DNA of 64,000 nt from Vreelandella titanicae BH1 (GTDB lineage Bacteria; Pseudomonadota; Gammaproteobacteria; Pseudomonadales; Halomonadaceae): assembly GCF_000336575.1 (NCBI RefSeq), contig NZ_AOPO01000008.1, forward strand, positions 124,001-188,000. Direction: 5' to 3'. Numbering within the stretch: position 1 is the stretch's first letter; each line of letters opens with the position of its first letter. Positions 1 through 9,002 of the stretch are shown here, in pieces. A program made the position numbers and the translations under genes. The notes under the pieces were generated by a model. It ran no database searches and was not told the DNA's origin. It saw only the letters and a program-made list of their open reading frames with translations.

Positions 1-121
1 CGATTGGGTATCGTTCCGGGGTGGAACCTTGTGAGCTCTGCAAAGCAAAAAGCTGGGGCGATGTGCCAACAGCGGCCAGGGCGGCCGATGCCGAAAGGAA
101 CTGACGGCGTCCAAGTTTCAT
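1..121 (-). CDS. N-terminus of an exported protein with Tat-like signal (partial)
   Basis: Reading leftwards from an ATG at 121, the frame stays open to the window edge and gives about 40 residues. The N-terminus is MKLGRRQFLSASAALAAVG, with twin arginines followed by QFL and an Ala-rich hydrophobic stretch, which fits a Tat signal peptide. The rest of the gene lies outside the window, so the product cannot be named. A periplasmic solute-binding protein or enzyme would fit beside a tartrate dehydrogenase gene, but that is a guess from context. Confidence 0.6.
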   Translation of the reverse strand, partial: MKLGRRQFLSASAALAAVGTSPQLFALQSSQGSTPERYPI

Positions 122-212
122 AGCATTGTCCTGATGGTTGTTTGTTGATGTTGTTATGAGCGAAGTGAAACTGATGTTTCTTCCACCCTCAGGACAAATG
201 TAGAACATAAGC

Positions 213-262
213 GATTAAAAAACATACATTGGCTGCCCGGTTGGATTCAACCAGACAGCCAA
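213..262 (-). terminator. Rho-independent terminator of the dehydrogenase gene
   Basis: Arms 229-243 and 248-262 pair over 15 positions with a 4-base loop (two imperfect pairs). On the minus strand they are followed by TGTATGTTTTTTAA. It sits just past the stop of the leftward dehydrogenase gene, which it would terminate. Confidence 0.75.
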
Positions 263-281
263 TCTTTATGCCATATGTGTG

Positions 282-1355
282 TCAGTGCGAAATAGCGTTG
301 GCAATCGCCTTGCCTAGGCTTGCAGTGGTGCCTTCTCCACCCACATCGCGGGTAAGTACGGTGGCATCCCCTTCGCTCAATACTTCCTCAATGGCCGTGA
401 CTATTGCGTCACCGGCTTCTTTGTAACCGAGGTGCTCCAGCATCATGGCGCCTGACCAAATTTGACCGATAGGGTTGGCAATACCCTTACCGGCGATATC
501 CGGCGCGCTGCCGTGTACTGGCTCGAACAAGCTCGGAAAGTTGCCTTCTGGGTTGATGTTGGCTGAAGGGGCAATGCCTATCGTGCCGGTGCAGGCGGGG
601 CCGAGATCAGAAAGAATATCGCCAAACAGATTGCTGCCCACGACGACATCAAACCAATCCGGGTGGAGAACGAAGTTGGCGGTAAGAATATCGATATGAA
701 ATTTATCCACCGCGATTTCAGGGTAGCCCTTCGCCATTTCGACCACACGTTCATCCCAATACGGCATAGTGATTGAGATGCCGTTGGACTTGGTCGCGGA
801 GGTGAGCTTTTTACGCGGGCGAGTTTGGGCCAGTTCAAAGGCGTATTTCAATACGCGGTCTACGCCGGTGCGGGTCATGACCGTGTCTTGAATGACCACT
901 TCACGGTCGGTGCCTTCAAACATTTTGCCACCAACGCTTGAGTACTCGCCTTCAGTGTTCTCACGCACCACGTAAAAGTCGATATCCCCGGGTTTACGGC
1001 CTGCTAGCGGGCTTTTAATGCCGGGCATGAGCTTGCAGGGGCGCAGGTTGATGTACTGATCAAAGCGGCGCCGGAATTGCAGCAGTGAGCCCCACAGGGA
1101 AATATGGTCGGGGACTTTGTCGGGCCAGCCCACCGCGCCATAAAACAGCGCATCGAAGCCTTTTAACTGCTCAAACCAATCATCCGGCAGCATTTTGCCG
1201 TGTTCCAGGTAGTAGTCGCAGCTGCCAAACTCAAAGGTGGTGAACTCAAGATCAAGATTAAAGCGCTTGGCGGTCGCTTCAAGGGCGCGGATGCCTTCAG
1301 GCATGACTTCGGTGCCGATGCCGTCACCGGCGATAATGGCAATACGGTGGGTCAT
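282..1355 (-). CDS. ttuC: Tartrate / D-malate dehydrogenase (isopropylmalate dehydrogenase family)
   Basis: 357-residue NAD-dependent beta-decarboxylating dehydrogenase; TtuC and DmlA relatives are about 360. Visible family motifs are an N-terminal IAGDGIGTEV, VRENTEGEYS at about 130-139, the metal-site segment NLFGDILSD at 242-250, and EPVHGSAPDIAGKGIANP at 278-295. Members oxidise and decarboxylate tartrate or D-malate in the cytoplasm. The start is supported by TAAGGAA upstream. A LysR gene lies divergently upstream, as in dmlA-dmlR, so induction by the substrate is likely. Tartrate versus D-malate preference cannot be read from sequence, so the symbol is provisional. Confidence 0.85.
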   Translation of the reverse strand: MTHRIAIIAGDGIGTEVMPEGIRALEATAKRFNLDLEFTTFEFGSCDYYLEHGKMLPDDWFEQLKGFDALFYGAVGWPDKVPDHISLWGSLLQFRRRFDQYINLRPCKLMPGIKSPLAGRKPGDIDFYVVRENTEGEYSSVGGKMFEGTDREVVIQDTVMTRTGVDRVLKYAFELAQTRPRKKLTSATKSNGISITMPYWDERVVEMAKGYPEIAVDKFHIDILTANFVLHPDWFDVVVGSNLFGDILSDLGPACTGTIGIAPSANINPEGNFPSLFEPVHGSAPDIAGKGIANPIGQIWSGAMMLEHLGYKEAGDAIVTAIEEVLSEGDATVLTRDVGGEGTTASLGKAIANAISH

Positions 1356-1391
1356 AGTGGTTCCTTACCTTGTTAGTTACTTTTTATGCTT

Positions 1392-1426
1392 GTGAGTCGT
1401 GAGTCGTGAGTCGTGAGTCGTGAGTC
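1392..1426. repeat. Five tandem copies of GTGAGTC between divergent genes
   Basis: Five perfect head-to-tail copies of a 7-base unit lie between the dehydrogenase start (1355) and the LysR start (1526). The run is followed by an imperfect GTGAGTCATGA-like continuation. It is a microsatellite in the shared regulatory region, so copy number could alter promoter spacing. Confidence 0.9.
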
Positions 1427-1525
1427 ATGAATAGTAAATAGAGTGTAGCGGCTATTTTGGTGGAGATAATCAGGCTACCATTCAAGTTATTGTTGCGTGA
1501 AAGTGCAGAATGACTGAGGAGCGAT

Positions 1526-2467
1526 ATGGCGCACCTGGATGATTTGGCGTTTTTTCAGCACTTGGCGCGGGCGGGAAGCCTGACGGGGACTGCTCGCGAG
1601 CTGGGGCTATCGCTCTCGGCGGTAAGCAAGCGGCTAAAACAATTGGAGGCGCGCCTGGGGGTAGAGCTAGCTGCTCGCACTACGCGGCGGTTGACGCTGA
1701 CCGCAGAGGGTGAGCGCTACTTGGCCCGTGGCGCGCTGATTTTAGATGAGTTGGATGAGCTGGAAAATTCACTGGGTGAGGGAGTCGATCAGGCGCTTAG
1801 CGGACGTTTGCGGGTAAATGCCACTTTTGGCTTTGGGCGCCGCCATATTGCGCCGCTGCTGTCACGCTTTTGTGCCGATCACCCCGAGGTAGAAGGGTGG
1901 TTGGAGTTAACCAATTTTCCGCTCAATTTGAGCGATCACGGCTTTGATATTGGTATTCGCGTGGGCGAGCCACCGGAGTCGCGCTTGGTCGCTCGGCGTA
2001 TTCTGGCCAATCGGCGGGTGCTCTGCGCGTCGCCTGCTTACATTGCCCAGGCGCCGTCTTTGCAAGTACCGGCAGATTTACAGCAGCACGCTTGTTTGGT
2101 GATTCGCGAGAACGACAGTGATTTCCCCCTCTGGCGCTTTGAACAAGTCGCTCAGTCTGCCAAAGGACTGCCTGGGCAGACACAGTCGATAAAGGTCAGC
2201 GGTCGATTAGCCAGCAACGATGGAGAGGTCATTACCCGCCTGGCCTTGGACGGCCACGGTGTCATGCTGCGCTCCTGGTGGGACGTTAACGAGCACCTTG
2301 CCAATGGCGCATTGGTAGCGCTGTTGCCAGGCTGGAAGGGGGTGCGGGCAGATTTTTATGCGGTGTTTGAACAACGTCGCCATGTGCCCGCCCGGCTGCG
2401 CGCTTTTATTGACTATGTTCAGCGAGAGATAGCGGGGCGAGTGCCGAGATTGCCGGAAGGGAACTAA
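1526..2467 (+). CDS. LysR-type transcriptional regulator
   Basis: 313 residues. An N-terminal winged helix-turn-helix is seen in GSLTGTARELGLSLSAVSKR and the following LEARLGVELAARTTRRLTLT, then the substrate-binding domain from about residue 90. It is the closest gene to the divergent tartrate/malate dehydrogenase, an arrangement typical of DmlR-like activators. The start is supported by GAGGAG five bases before ATG. The likely role is substrate-responsive control of the divergent gene; this is inference from position. Confidence 0.88.
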   Translation: MAHLDDLAFFQHLARAGSLTGTARELGLSLSAVSKRLKQLEARLGVELAARTTRRLTLTAEGERYLARGALILDELDELENSLGEGVDQALSGRLRVNATFGFGRRHIAPLLSRFCADHPEVEGWLELTNFPLNLSDHGFDIGIRVGEPPESRLVARRILANRRVLCASPAYIAQAPSLQVPADLQQHACLVIRENDSDFPLWRFEQVAQSAKGLPGQTQSIKVSGRLASNDGEVITRLALDGHGVMLRSWWDVNEHLANGALVALLPGWKGVRADFYAVFEQRRHVPARLRAFIDYVQREIAGRVPRLPEGN

Positions 2468-2478
2468 TCAGAAGCTAC

Positions 2479-3015
2479 TTATCGGCTAGGGCAAGCCTCG
2501 CCTTGGATAACATCAATCAGCTCTTCAGTAGGGAACTCCAGCTCGGCTGCTCGCTGACGCAGGCGTCCTTCTGTCGCGCTATCTATTTCCGCTGTACGTG
2601 AAAGTATCCACAGGTAGTCGCGGTTAGGGCCTGCCACCAACGCCCATTGGTACTCCTCATCCAGCTCAAGGACGTTATAGCCGCCGTAAAAGGGGCCAAA
2701 GAAGCTTACCTTTAAGCGCCCAACGCTTTCATCGTCAATAAAGTAGGCGCGGCCTTCAGCCTCATCCCACTCTTGCTCTTCAAGGTTGTAACCACGGTTG
2801 ATTACTCGAACACCGCCATCATCGCGCAGGCTGTAAGTAGCGGTCACGCAATCAAGACCGCGTTCAAAGGAGTGATCCAGGCGGGCAATTTCGAACCACT
2901 GGCCCAGGTAGCGGTCTAGCTCAAAGTCTGTTACTGGCTGCGTGCCATCCGGAATGCCAGTGCAGCCGGTGAGTAGGGTCATACTAACGATGCTGCTTCC
3001 TAGCAGGGTTTTCAT
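2479..3015 (-). CDS. blc: Outer-membrane lipocalin lipoprotein (Blc-like)
   Basis: 178 residues with a lipoprotein signal peptide ending LLTGC (Cys18). The lipocalin GxW signature appears as YLGQWFEIARLDHSFERG, and later FFGPFYGGYNVLEL and YLWILSRT match the Blc family. Such proteins sit in the outer membrane and bind lipids, mainly lysophospholipids or fatty acids. Length is normal for the family. The start is preceded by AAGGAG. It converges on the LysR gene with an 11-base gap and has its own upstream region. Confidence 0.9.
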   Translation of the reverse strand: MKTLLGSSIVSMTLLTGCTGIPDGTQPVTDFELDRYLGQWFEIARLDHSFERGLDCVTATYSLRDDGGVRVINRGYNLEEQEWDEAEGRAYFIDDESVGRLKVSFFGPFYGGYNVLELDEEYQWALVAGPNRDYLWILSRTAEIDSATEGRLRQRAAELEFPTEELIDVIQGEACPSR

Positions 3016-3144
3016 TAACGCGCTCCTTGGCGATGATTCGAGGGTGATCGACTATGGTTAGTGCTATCTGTTGCTATTTTGCCATACAGCAGGAGAAGGC
3101 GGTGATGGAGTGTTTTCGTTTACATAACAAATAAAGGAGTGTGT

Positions 3145-3573
3145 ATGTGGTGCCAACAAGAGATTCATTTGCCCGAAATGGCGCGCGGCTTTCATTTGAT
3201 TACGGATGATGTGGCCCGCGCACTGCCTTGTTTAAGTGACTGCCAGGCTGGCATGCTGCATTTACAGCTGATGCACACTTCTGCCTCGTTAACGCTCAAT
3301 GAGAACACTGATCCGGATGTGCGCCACGATTTAGATGCTTTTCTGCGTCGACTGGTGCCCGAAGATTTACCCTATTTCCACCACACTCTGGAAGGGCCTG
3401 ATGATATGCCCGCCCATGTAGCCGCCAGCCTGCTGGGTACACAGCTAACGCTGGCGGTGCGCGATGGACGCCTGGCCTTAGGTACCTGGCAGGGCATATG
3501 GCTGGGAGAACACCGCAATCAGGCTGGGCCACGTCGATTACTGGCCACCCTAAACGGGTGTGAAGCGCGCTAG
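3145..3573 (+). CDS. YjbQ family protein (UPF0047)
   Basis: About 142 residues. It shows the family signatures HTSASLTLNENTDPDVRHDL, HTLEGPDDMPAHVAASLLG and the C-terminal LGTWQGIWLGEHR with conserved His and Glu. Members are small cytoplasmic proteins; some have low thiamine-phosphate synthase activity, but the physiological role is unsettled. A GTG at 3139 is also in frame, but the AAAGGAG at 3133-3139 overlaps it, so the ATG at 3145 is preferred. It appears to be a single-gene unit. Confidence 0.88.
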   Translation: MWCQQEIHLPEMARGFHLITDDVARALPCLSDCQAGMLHLQLMHTSASLTLNENTDPDVRHDLDAFLRRLVPEDLPYFHHTLEGPDDMPAHVAASLLGTQLTLAVRDGRLALGTWQGIWLGEHRNQAGPRRLLATLNGCEAR

Positions 3574-3650
3574 CTTGGCGCGCCACCTCGACTCAGCGTT
3601 GCTGTATAGTGGTTAATAACCTCATATTATCTTTGAAAAAGCGCTTTTAA

Positions 3651-5897
3651 ATGCCACGACGCTCCTTTCTTCGCCTTTCCCGACAGCGCTGGTTGCGGCT
3701 GTTCTTTTTTCTTAATCTTGCTCTGGTGGCTGGGCTAATTGCTCACCAAATTTGGTTGTATGTAGCAGAACCCAAATTTGAGTCGGTGCATACCCTTGAA
3801 GTGGCGAATATTCGCGAGGTGTTGAAGGAGCGAACCGACTATCGCTTTGCGGTGGTGGGCAATATCAATAACTCGGTGAGCGTGTTTCAAAAGGAGATTG
3901 TGCCGCTCATCAATCAGAGCGGCATCGATTTCCTGATTTCCGCTGGGAATGCCGTCAATAGTGGGCAGCAGGAGAGCTACCAGGCGATTTATCAGAGTCT
4001 GGAGCAGCTCAATGTCCCTTACTTACTCACCTACGGTGAAAATGAAGATAGCGATTTCGGTAGCTATCTGTTTTACGAATATTTTGGGCCGCACTTTTAC
4101 TCGTTTGTAGCGGGCAATAGCCACTTTATCTTTCTTGACGGTACCGGCAAGTCCTCTACCTCCTGGCAGCTTGATTGGTTGGAGCGTGAGCTTACGGCCT
4201 CAGAAACACAGCATCGGTTTCTATTTGTTGGTTTGCCGCTGCACAACGTAGTGAGCGACGCGCCGCTGTTTGAAGCGGACAATTATCTCAATGATTCTCG
4301 CTTAGCCGATGGCATTATGGCGCTGGCAGAGGAGCATGACGTTGACACCGTATTTTCCGCCAACTTAACGCTCTTTTCCCAGCAGACGATTAATGGCGTG
4401 GATTACGTGACCACCGGAGGCGCGGGAGGCATCCTCATCGATGCCGATAGTAGCTTTCACCACTACGTCATCGTCAATGTAGAGGGTGAGAATGTCGCTA
4501 TTGCGCCGGTGCGATTAAATGTGGATAGCCCTGGCTGGTGGCGGATGGTGAGTAGTGTGGCTTCCACGGTGTATGCGTTTTTCTACGTTAGCTATACGCG
4601 GTTTTTGCTGATTGTGGGTATGTTGACGCTGCTCGCACTGCGCTTATATCGGCTAATTTTCGAAGATCGCGACTACTATCCTGATTTTGATATCGACCCA
4701 ACGCCTTTCCTGGGTAAAACTCTGCGCGTAGCGATGATCTCTAATAACTACTTTCCTTTTGTATCGGGGGTATCGGTCTCGGTGGATCGCCTGCGCAATG
4801 GCTTATGTGATCTAGGCCACACCATCCAACTGTTAGTGCCGCGCTACCGAGAAACGTGGCAGGACGACAGCTCAATAAAACGCATCCCCACGCTAATGGC
4901 ATTTGGGCAGAAGGGCGAGTTCCGGTTAACCAATCCGTTCAGTGCGCGTTTTCGTCGTTGCCTGCGTGGGTTTAAGCCGGATGTTATTCATGTTCATCAT
5001 CCCTTTTGGCTCGGTTCCATGGGCCTGTTTATGGGGCGTCGGCTCAAGGTGCCAGTGATCTACACCTATCACACCCGCCTGGAGCACTATGCCCACTTCG
5101 TGCCGTTGCCCGGTGCGCTGTTCCGTAATTTGATTTCCCATACCCTGATCAAGCGCTTCTCTAATCGCTGCCAAGGAGTGATTGTGCCGACTTACTCCGC
5201 CGAGGAGTATCTGCGCATGATTGGAGTGAAGACTCCCTCGCTGGTGCAGCCCACAGGCATAGATGTGGCACGCTTTTCTCACGTTGAGGAGAGTGAGTTG
5301 GAAGCGCTGCGCGAGCAATTAACTATCGACCCTGCAAGTAAAATATTGATCAGCGTCTCGCGGATTAGTAAGGAGAAAAACATTGGCTTTATGCTGGAAG
5401 CCCTCGCCGAGCTTCAGTCACAGGGGCATGATGATCTTCATCTGCTACTGATTGGTGATGGGCCAGACCGGGAGGCGATTCAAAACCAAATCGATACTTT
5501 GAAACTGACCTCGCAGGTCACCCTGGTAGGTGCGGTGCCGCCGGAGCGCATGGCGCTTTATTACCATCTAGGCGATATATTTGTGTTTGCTTCGACCTCA
5601 GAAACCCAGGGTATGGTGATTCTTGAAGCAATGTCGGCGGGGTTGCCCGTCGTGGCGGTGCGCTCCAGCGGTATCGATGATGTGGTGCGGCAAGGGGTCA
5701 ATGGGTTCAAAACACCGCAAAATCGTCAGGCCTGGGGGCAAAGGGTGGTTGAGTTAAAAGATAACGCTGAGCGACGCCGGGAGTTGGGTAAGCAGGCCAG
5801 CCACTTTGCTGAGGAGTTTGATATTGCCAACTTTGCCTCAGCGGTGGCGGGCTTTTACGCCGAAGTGCTGGCCAAATATCACTCGCCTTCGCGGTGA
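3651..5897 (+). CDS. Membrane glycosyltransferase (GT4) fused to a degenerate metallophosphoesterase-like domain
   Basis: 748 residues. Basic N-terminus, TM helix about 16-37, a calcineurin-phosphoesterase-like domain about 65-290, TM helices about 301-332, then a GT-B glycosyltransferase from about 358. The GT part has the family 4 signature TSETQGMVILEAMSAGLPVV at about 646-665. The predicted topology puts the phosphoesterase-like domain in the periplasm and the transferase in the cytoplasm. Several expected metal ligands look replaced: VGNINN for GDxH, SAGNAVNSG for GDxxxxG, YGENED for GNHD and SANLT for GHxH. The substrate is unknown; a glycolipid or mannosyltransferase-like role is possible. 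The ribosome-binding site is weak. Confidence 0.82.
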   Translation: MPRRSFLRLSRQRWLRLFFFLNLALVAGLIAHQIWLYVAEPKFESVHTLEVANIREVLKERTDYRFAVVGNINNSVSVFQKEIVPLINQSGIDFLISAGNAVNSGQQESYQAIYQSLEQLNVPYLLTYGENEDSDFGSYLFYEYFGPHFYSFVAGNSHFIFLDGTGKSSTSWQLDWLERELTASETQHRFLFVGLPLHNVVSDAPLFEADNYLNDSRLADGIMALAEEHDVDTVFSANLTLFSQQTINGVDYVTTGGAGGILIDADSSFHHYVIVNVEGENVAIAPVRLNVDSPGWWRMVSSVASTVYAFFYVSYTRFLLIVGMLTLLALRLYRLIFEDRDYYPDFDIDPTPFLGKTLRVAMISNNYFPFVSGVSVSVDRLRNGLCDLGHTIQLLVPRYRETWQDDSSIKRIPTLMAFGQKGEFRLTNPFSARFRRCLRGFKPDVIHVHHPFWLGSMGLFMGRRLKVPVIYTYHTRLEHYAHFVPLPGALFRNLISHTLIKRFSNRCQGVIVPTYSAEEYLRMIGVKTPSLVQPTGIDVARFSHVEESELEALREQLTIDPASKILISVSRISKEKNIGFMLEALAELQSQGHDDLHLLLIGDGPDREAIQNQIDTLKLTSQVTLVGAVPPERMALYYHLGDIFVFASTSETQGMVILEAMSAGLPVVAVRSSGIDDVVRQGVNGFKTPQNRQAWGQRVVELKDNAERRRELGKQASHFAEEFDIANFASAVAGFYAEVLAKYHSPSR

Positions 5898-6595
5898 GGC
5901 TGTTTTTTTGCCGCTTGGCGGCGGTTAGCATAGCGTTTAAGGCCTATTAACAAGCTAACGCCAGCCGCTAGCCCGACAGCCGCTAAGATGATTTCTTTGG
6001 TCGAGGCAGCGGTGAACAGTGCGCCTAGCTGGCTGCCCAATAAGATCACCGCTGCCAGCCCCGGTACGATGCCCAGGGTGGAGCCGATCATATAGTCGCG
6101 AAACTTAAGGTGAAAAGCGCCCGCCAGCATATTGGTGAGCGTGAACGGGGCGAGTGGCAGCAGGTTAATCACCGTCATGGTGCGAATGCCGCGCTTGGAT
6201 AAGTAACCCGATAGGCCACGCAGATGACGCCCGCCATAACGCATAAGCGCCTCACGGCCTAACCAGTGGCCTACCCAGTAAGACACAATCGAGGAGGTCA
6301 ATGTGCCTAGCGTGGCGTACACCAGCCCCCATATCGGGCCAAACAGTAAGCCAGTCACCACCACCAGTAGGCTAAGTGGAAACATCACCAGCAAGGCACT
6401 GGCATAAGTGGCCATTACCGCAGCAAACATCCAGGGCGCGGTACGCCACTGGCGAATGTAAGCGATAAACTCGCTAAGGCGCGCCTGGGTGAGTAGGTCG
6501 TAGCGCTGCAGTACCTGCCACATGACGCCCAGCAGCACGACGATTACCAGCAGGCCTACGCCCTTACCCAATGTCCGCGACATGCCCACTCCCAT
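5879..6595 (-). CDS. TVP38/TMEM64 (DedA-like) inner-membrane protein
   Basis: 238 residues with several hydrophobic segments and the VTT-domain pattern: GLLFGPIWGLVYATLGTLTSSIVSYWVGHWLGRE, then RTMTVINLLPLAPFTLTNMLAGAFHLKFRDYMIGS. DedA-superfamily proteins act as lipid scramblases or transporters and affect envelope homeostasis. The 3' end overlaps the convergent glycosyltransferase gene by 19 bases. ATG codons at 6595 and 6583 are both possible starts. Function beyond family is not inferable. Confidence 0.85.
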   Translation of the reverse strand: MGVGMSRTLGKGVGLLVIVVLLGVMWQVLQRYDLLTQARLSEFIAYIRQWRTAPWMFAAVMATYASALLVMFPLSLLVVVTGLLFGPIWGLVYATLGTLTSSIVSYWVGHWLGREALMRYGGRHLRGLSGYLSKRGIRTMTVINLLPLAPFTLTNMLAGAFHLKFRDYMIGSTLGIVPGLAAVILLGSQLGALFTAASTKEIILAAVGLAAGVSLLIGLKRYANRRQAAKKQPHREGE

Positions 6596-6680
6596 CGGCT
6601 AAAAAAGCGCTAGCATACGCTAGCCGTCCAATGGGATGAAGGCGCTTTTCCATTAAGTGCAGTTGTTAATCAGCGGTTTA

Positions 6681-7619
6681 TTAGTTGTTGAGCTGGGCTT
6701 CAATGACCGGCCAAGCGGGGTCGCCGTCAGTGGTGGTGACGTCTGCCAACATTGCTTCAATGCGTTCTGGGTGGTCGTTGATCCACTGTTCGGCGACGTC
6801 GGCAAGGTCTTGCTCTTCCTGGCCAAACGCCTGGATCATCCAGCTCTGCTCTTCAGCCGAAAAGGTAAACTGCTCAAAGAACGTCACTACGTTGGGGGTG
6901 GCTTCAGCGTAGTCACTGCGCAGCAGCGTCAACACATCGCTTTCACCGTTGTTCTCACCGAACAGGTCTTCAGGATCTTCCAGGTAGCGCATGGGCAGCT
7001 CAAGGTTCATCCAGTGGGGCGTCCAGCCTACCCAGACAATCGGTTCCTCACGGGAGATGGCGTCACGTGCAGCGGAAAGCATGCCCACTTCACTGGTATC
7101 GACTACCTGCCAGTCACCTAGACCCCAGGTGTCGTTGTCAATGGCGTTGTGAAGAATCTCACTGGCAGCAGAGCCTGCGCCGAAGCCATAGATTTCACCC
7201 TCGAACTGCTCGCGATTTTCGTCTAGATCAGCAAAGCTCTGAATGCCACTCTCATACAGATATTCCGGCACCGCCAGGGTCATTTGCGCACCATCGACGT
7301 TATTCGCCACGTCAATCAGTACACCCGACTCCTTGCGGGGATTGAACATCTCACGCTGGGCGGGCAGCCAAGCCCCTAGAAAGGCGTCGATATCGCCGCT
7401 TTCGATACCCTGGTAAATCACCTGTAGGCCGATTTCCTGGGTGCTGGTTTCGTAGCCGAGTGGGTTTAATAGCTGTTCGGCGATAGCCGTTTTTACTGTA
7501 ATGCCGGGCCAGGCGGGCACACCGAAATCGAGGGTTTGGTCGTCGGCGTGAGCCGCCGAGGCAAATAGCGCGGTAGTGGCGAGGGCAATGCCTGAGGCGA
7601 GAGGCTTGAGGTGTGTCAT
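6681..7619 (-). CDS. Glycine betaine/choline-type ABC transporter substrate-binding protein
   Basis: 312 residues with a Sec signal peptide cleaved after ASAAHA (about 26). The OpuAC/ChoX-like fold is indicated by VPAWPGITVKTAIAEQLL, IESGDIDAFLGAWLPAQ, GFGAGSA and EPIVWVGWTPHWMN; the Trp-rich segments build the quaternary-ammonium cage in this family. It would bind choline, betaine or carnitine-like compounds in the periplasm. No permease or ATPase gene is adjacent, so it must work with components encoded elsewhere. The dioxygenase gene upstream on the same strand ends 64 bases away, suggesting co-transcription. The start has AAGGAG. Confidence 0.85.
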   Translation of the reverse strand: MTHLKPLASGIALATTALFASAAHADDQTLDFGVPAWPGITVKTAIAEQLLNPLGYETSTQEIGLQVIYQGIESGDIDAFLGAWLPAQREMFNPRKESGVLIDVANNVDGAQMTLAVPEYLYESGIQSFADLDENREQFEGEIYGFGAGSAASEILHNAIDNDTWGLGDWQVVDTSEVGMLSAARDAISREEPIVWVGWTPHWMNLELPMRYLEDPEDLFGENNGESDVLTLLRSDYAEATPNVVTFFEQFTFSAEEQSWMIQAFGQEEQDLADVAEQWINDHPERIEAMLADVTTTDGDPAWPVIEAQLNN

Positions 7620-7683
7620 AGGATCTCCTTGCTAGGTTTTTGTCTGATAGGTGTTGTTGTTAAACAGTGATTATTGAATACCG

Positions 7684-8865
7684 CTAAACGTTACGGGCCA
7701 GCACGCGGAGGCGTGAAGCCAGCATGTCGCGGTCTAAATAGGTGCCCTGTAAATGGCGTGCGCCGCTGTTGGGATCGAACTCGCGCCGTCCGTGGAGTAC
7801 GCGACGATTATCAAAAGCGACCATTTGACCAGGGCGAAGGGTGAACTCTAGCTGGTGCGCTTCGCTGTGGAACAGCTTCCACAATAGAGCGTAGGCGCTG
7901 TACCAGGCGTCCATCTGCTCTACTGGTAGGTGAAGGGCATCGCGAATCCAGTTATTCAGGCGCATCTCAACCAGATTGCCTGCGCTATCCAGAGTGATCA
8001 CCGGTGCCCGCATTGAAATATCGTGGGTTTCATCCTGAAAGCGAAAATCAATCGGTGTTTCGCTAAGAATCGTCAGCGCTTCTGGAGACTCCTGGCGCAG
8101 AGCTTCTACGACCCGAGCGCCATCAGCAAATAACGATTCGCCGCCGCTGGCACCGTTTTGCAGGCAGTAGAGCAACTGAATGTCTGGCGGTTGGCGCCAG
8201 TTGGGTAAATCGATATGCAATGGCAACCCTACCGCGGTATAAGCCGCGTTGTTGGGATTGGGTTTGGAGCGCACATCAAAGCGGGCGCCAAAGTTGGTGG
8301 CGCGCAGGGGGCCAATACGTTCAGCTAAGCGGCTTACTTCCTCTTCTACCAATGGGCCGTCGGTAATCAGTGCCAGCCCGTCGCGTAGCATGGCGGTTAG
8401 CCAGGCTTTCTCGCCTAGAGGGGTTAAAAAATCGCTATGGCTGATGTGCTCGGGAGTGAAGTTATCGACCCAAGGCTTAGCGTTGGGTACCGCAGAAGTC
8501 AGCTCGGCTTCCGGGCGGCGCTGGTAAAGCCAGCCGCTATGAAAGGCACTGACATGACCATCTTGCCATTGCAGGTGTAAGTGCCCATCTAGCAGAGCAA
8601 CGCTGGGTGGCTCAGTGATGGGTTCAAGCGGCAGGTAGAGCCTTTCCCGGGTCTGCGGATGCCGGCAGGCCGGGCAGGCGCAGTGGTCGCGCAGCCAGAG
8701 CAGGGGCAGAGTGGTTTTTTGACCATCTAGCCACTCAAGGGCAATGCCATTGTGGGCAAGCGTCGCTTGAGTGAGTACCGGGCCCGCTTGATAAGGACTT
8801 AATTCGCCCATCTCAGGGGTGTTTGCATGGGGGGGCGTTAAGGTGGTCTCTGCTGTGCTGTTCAT
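7684..8865 (-). CDS. Gamma-butyrobetaine hydroxylase-type 2-oxoglutarate/Fe(II) dioxygenase
   Basis: 393 residues from the chosen ATG at 8865, which has GGAG upstream; an upstream in-frame start at 8952 would add 29 unlikely residues. The N-terminal zinc-binding DUF971-type domain shows HCACPACRH at 61-69. The TauD-like catalytic domain has the iron ligands HID (217-219) and a distal His358 in RRVLHGRREF. This two-domain build matches gamma-butyrobetaine and trimethyllysine dioxygenases. It would hydroxylate gamma-butyrobetaine to carnitine or a related betaine, which suits the neighbouring betaine-binding protein. Substrate is inferred from architecture and context. Confidence 0.85.
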   Translation of the reverse strand: MNSTAETTLTPPHANTPEMGELSPYQAGPVLTQATLAHNGIALEWLDGQKTTLPLLWLRDHCACPACRHPQTRERLYLPLEPITEPPSVALLDGHLHLQWQDGHVSAFHSGWLYQRRPEAELTSAVPNAKPWVDNFTPEHISHSDFLTPLGEKAWLTAMLRDGLALITDGPLVEEEVSRLAERIGPLRATNFGARFDVRSKPNPNNAAYTAVGLPLHIDLPNWRQPPDIQLLYCLQNGASGGESLFADGARVVEALRQESPEALTILSETPIDFRFQDETHDISMRAPVITLDSAGNLVEMRLNNWIRDALHLPVEQMDAWYSAYALLWKLFHSEAHQLEFTLRPGQMVAFDNRRVLHGRREFDPNSGARHLQGTYLDRDMLASRLRVLARNV

Positions 8866-9002
8866 TAAAACTCCGATTCGCTCCCTCTGTGGCATTACGT
8901 AGGGGTGTGCGTTTGTGCCAACCAGGATGCGGAGTAGCCGCAGCAGTGACAAACGATTAATCTGACCCCTAAGACATCATTTAATTTATAGGTCTCTTTT
9001 TC

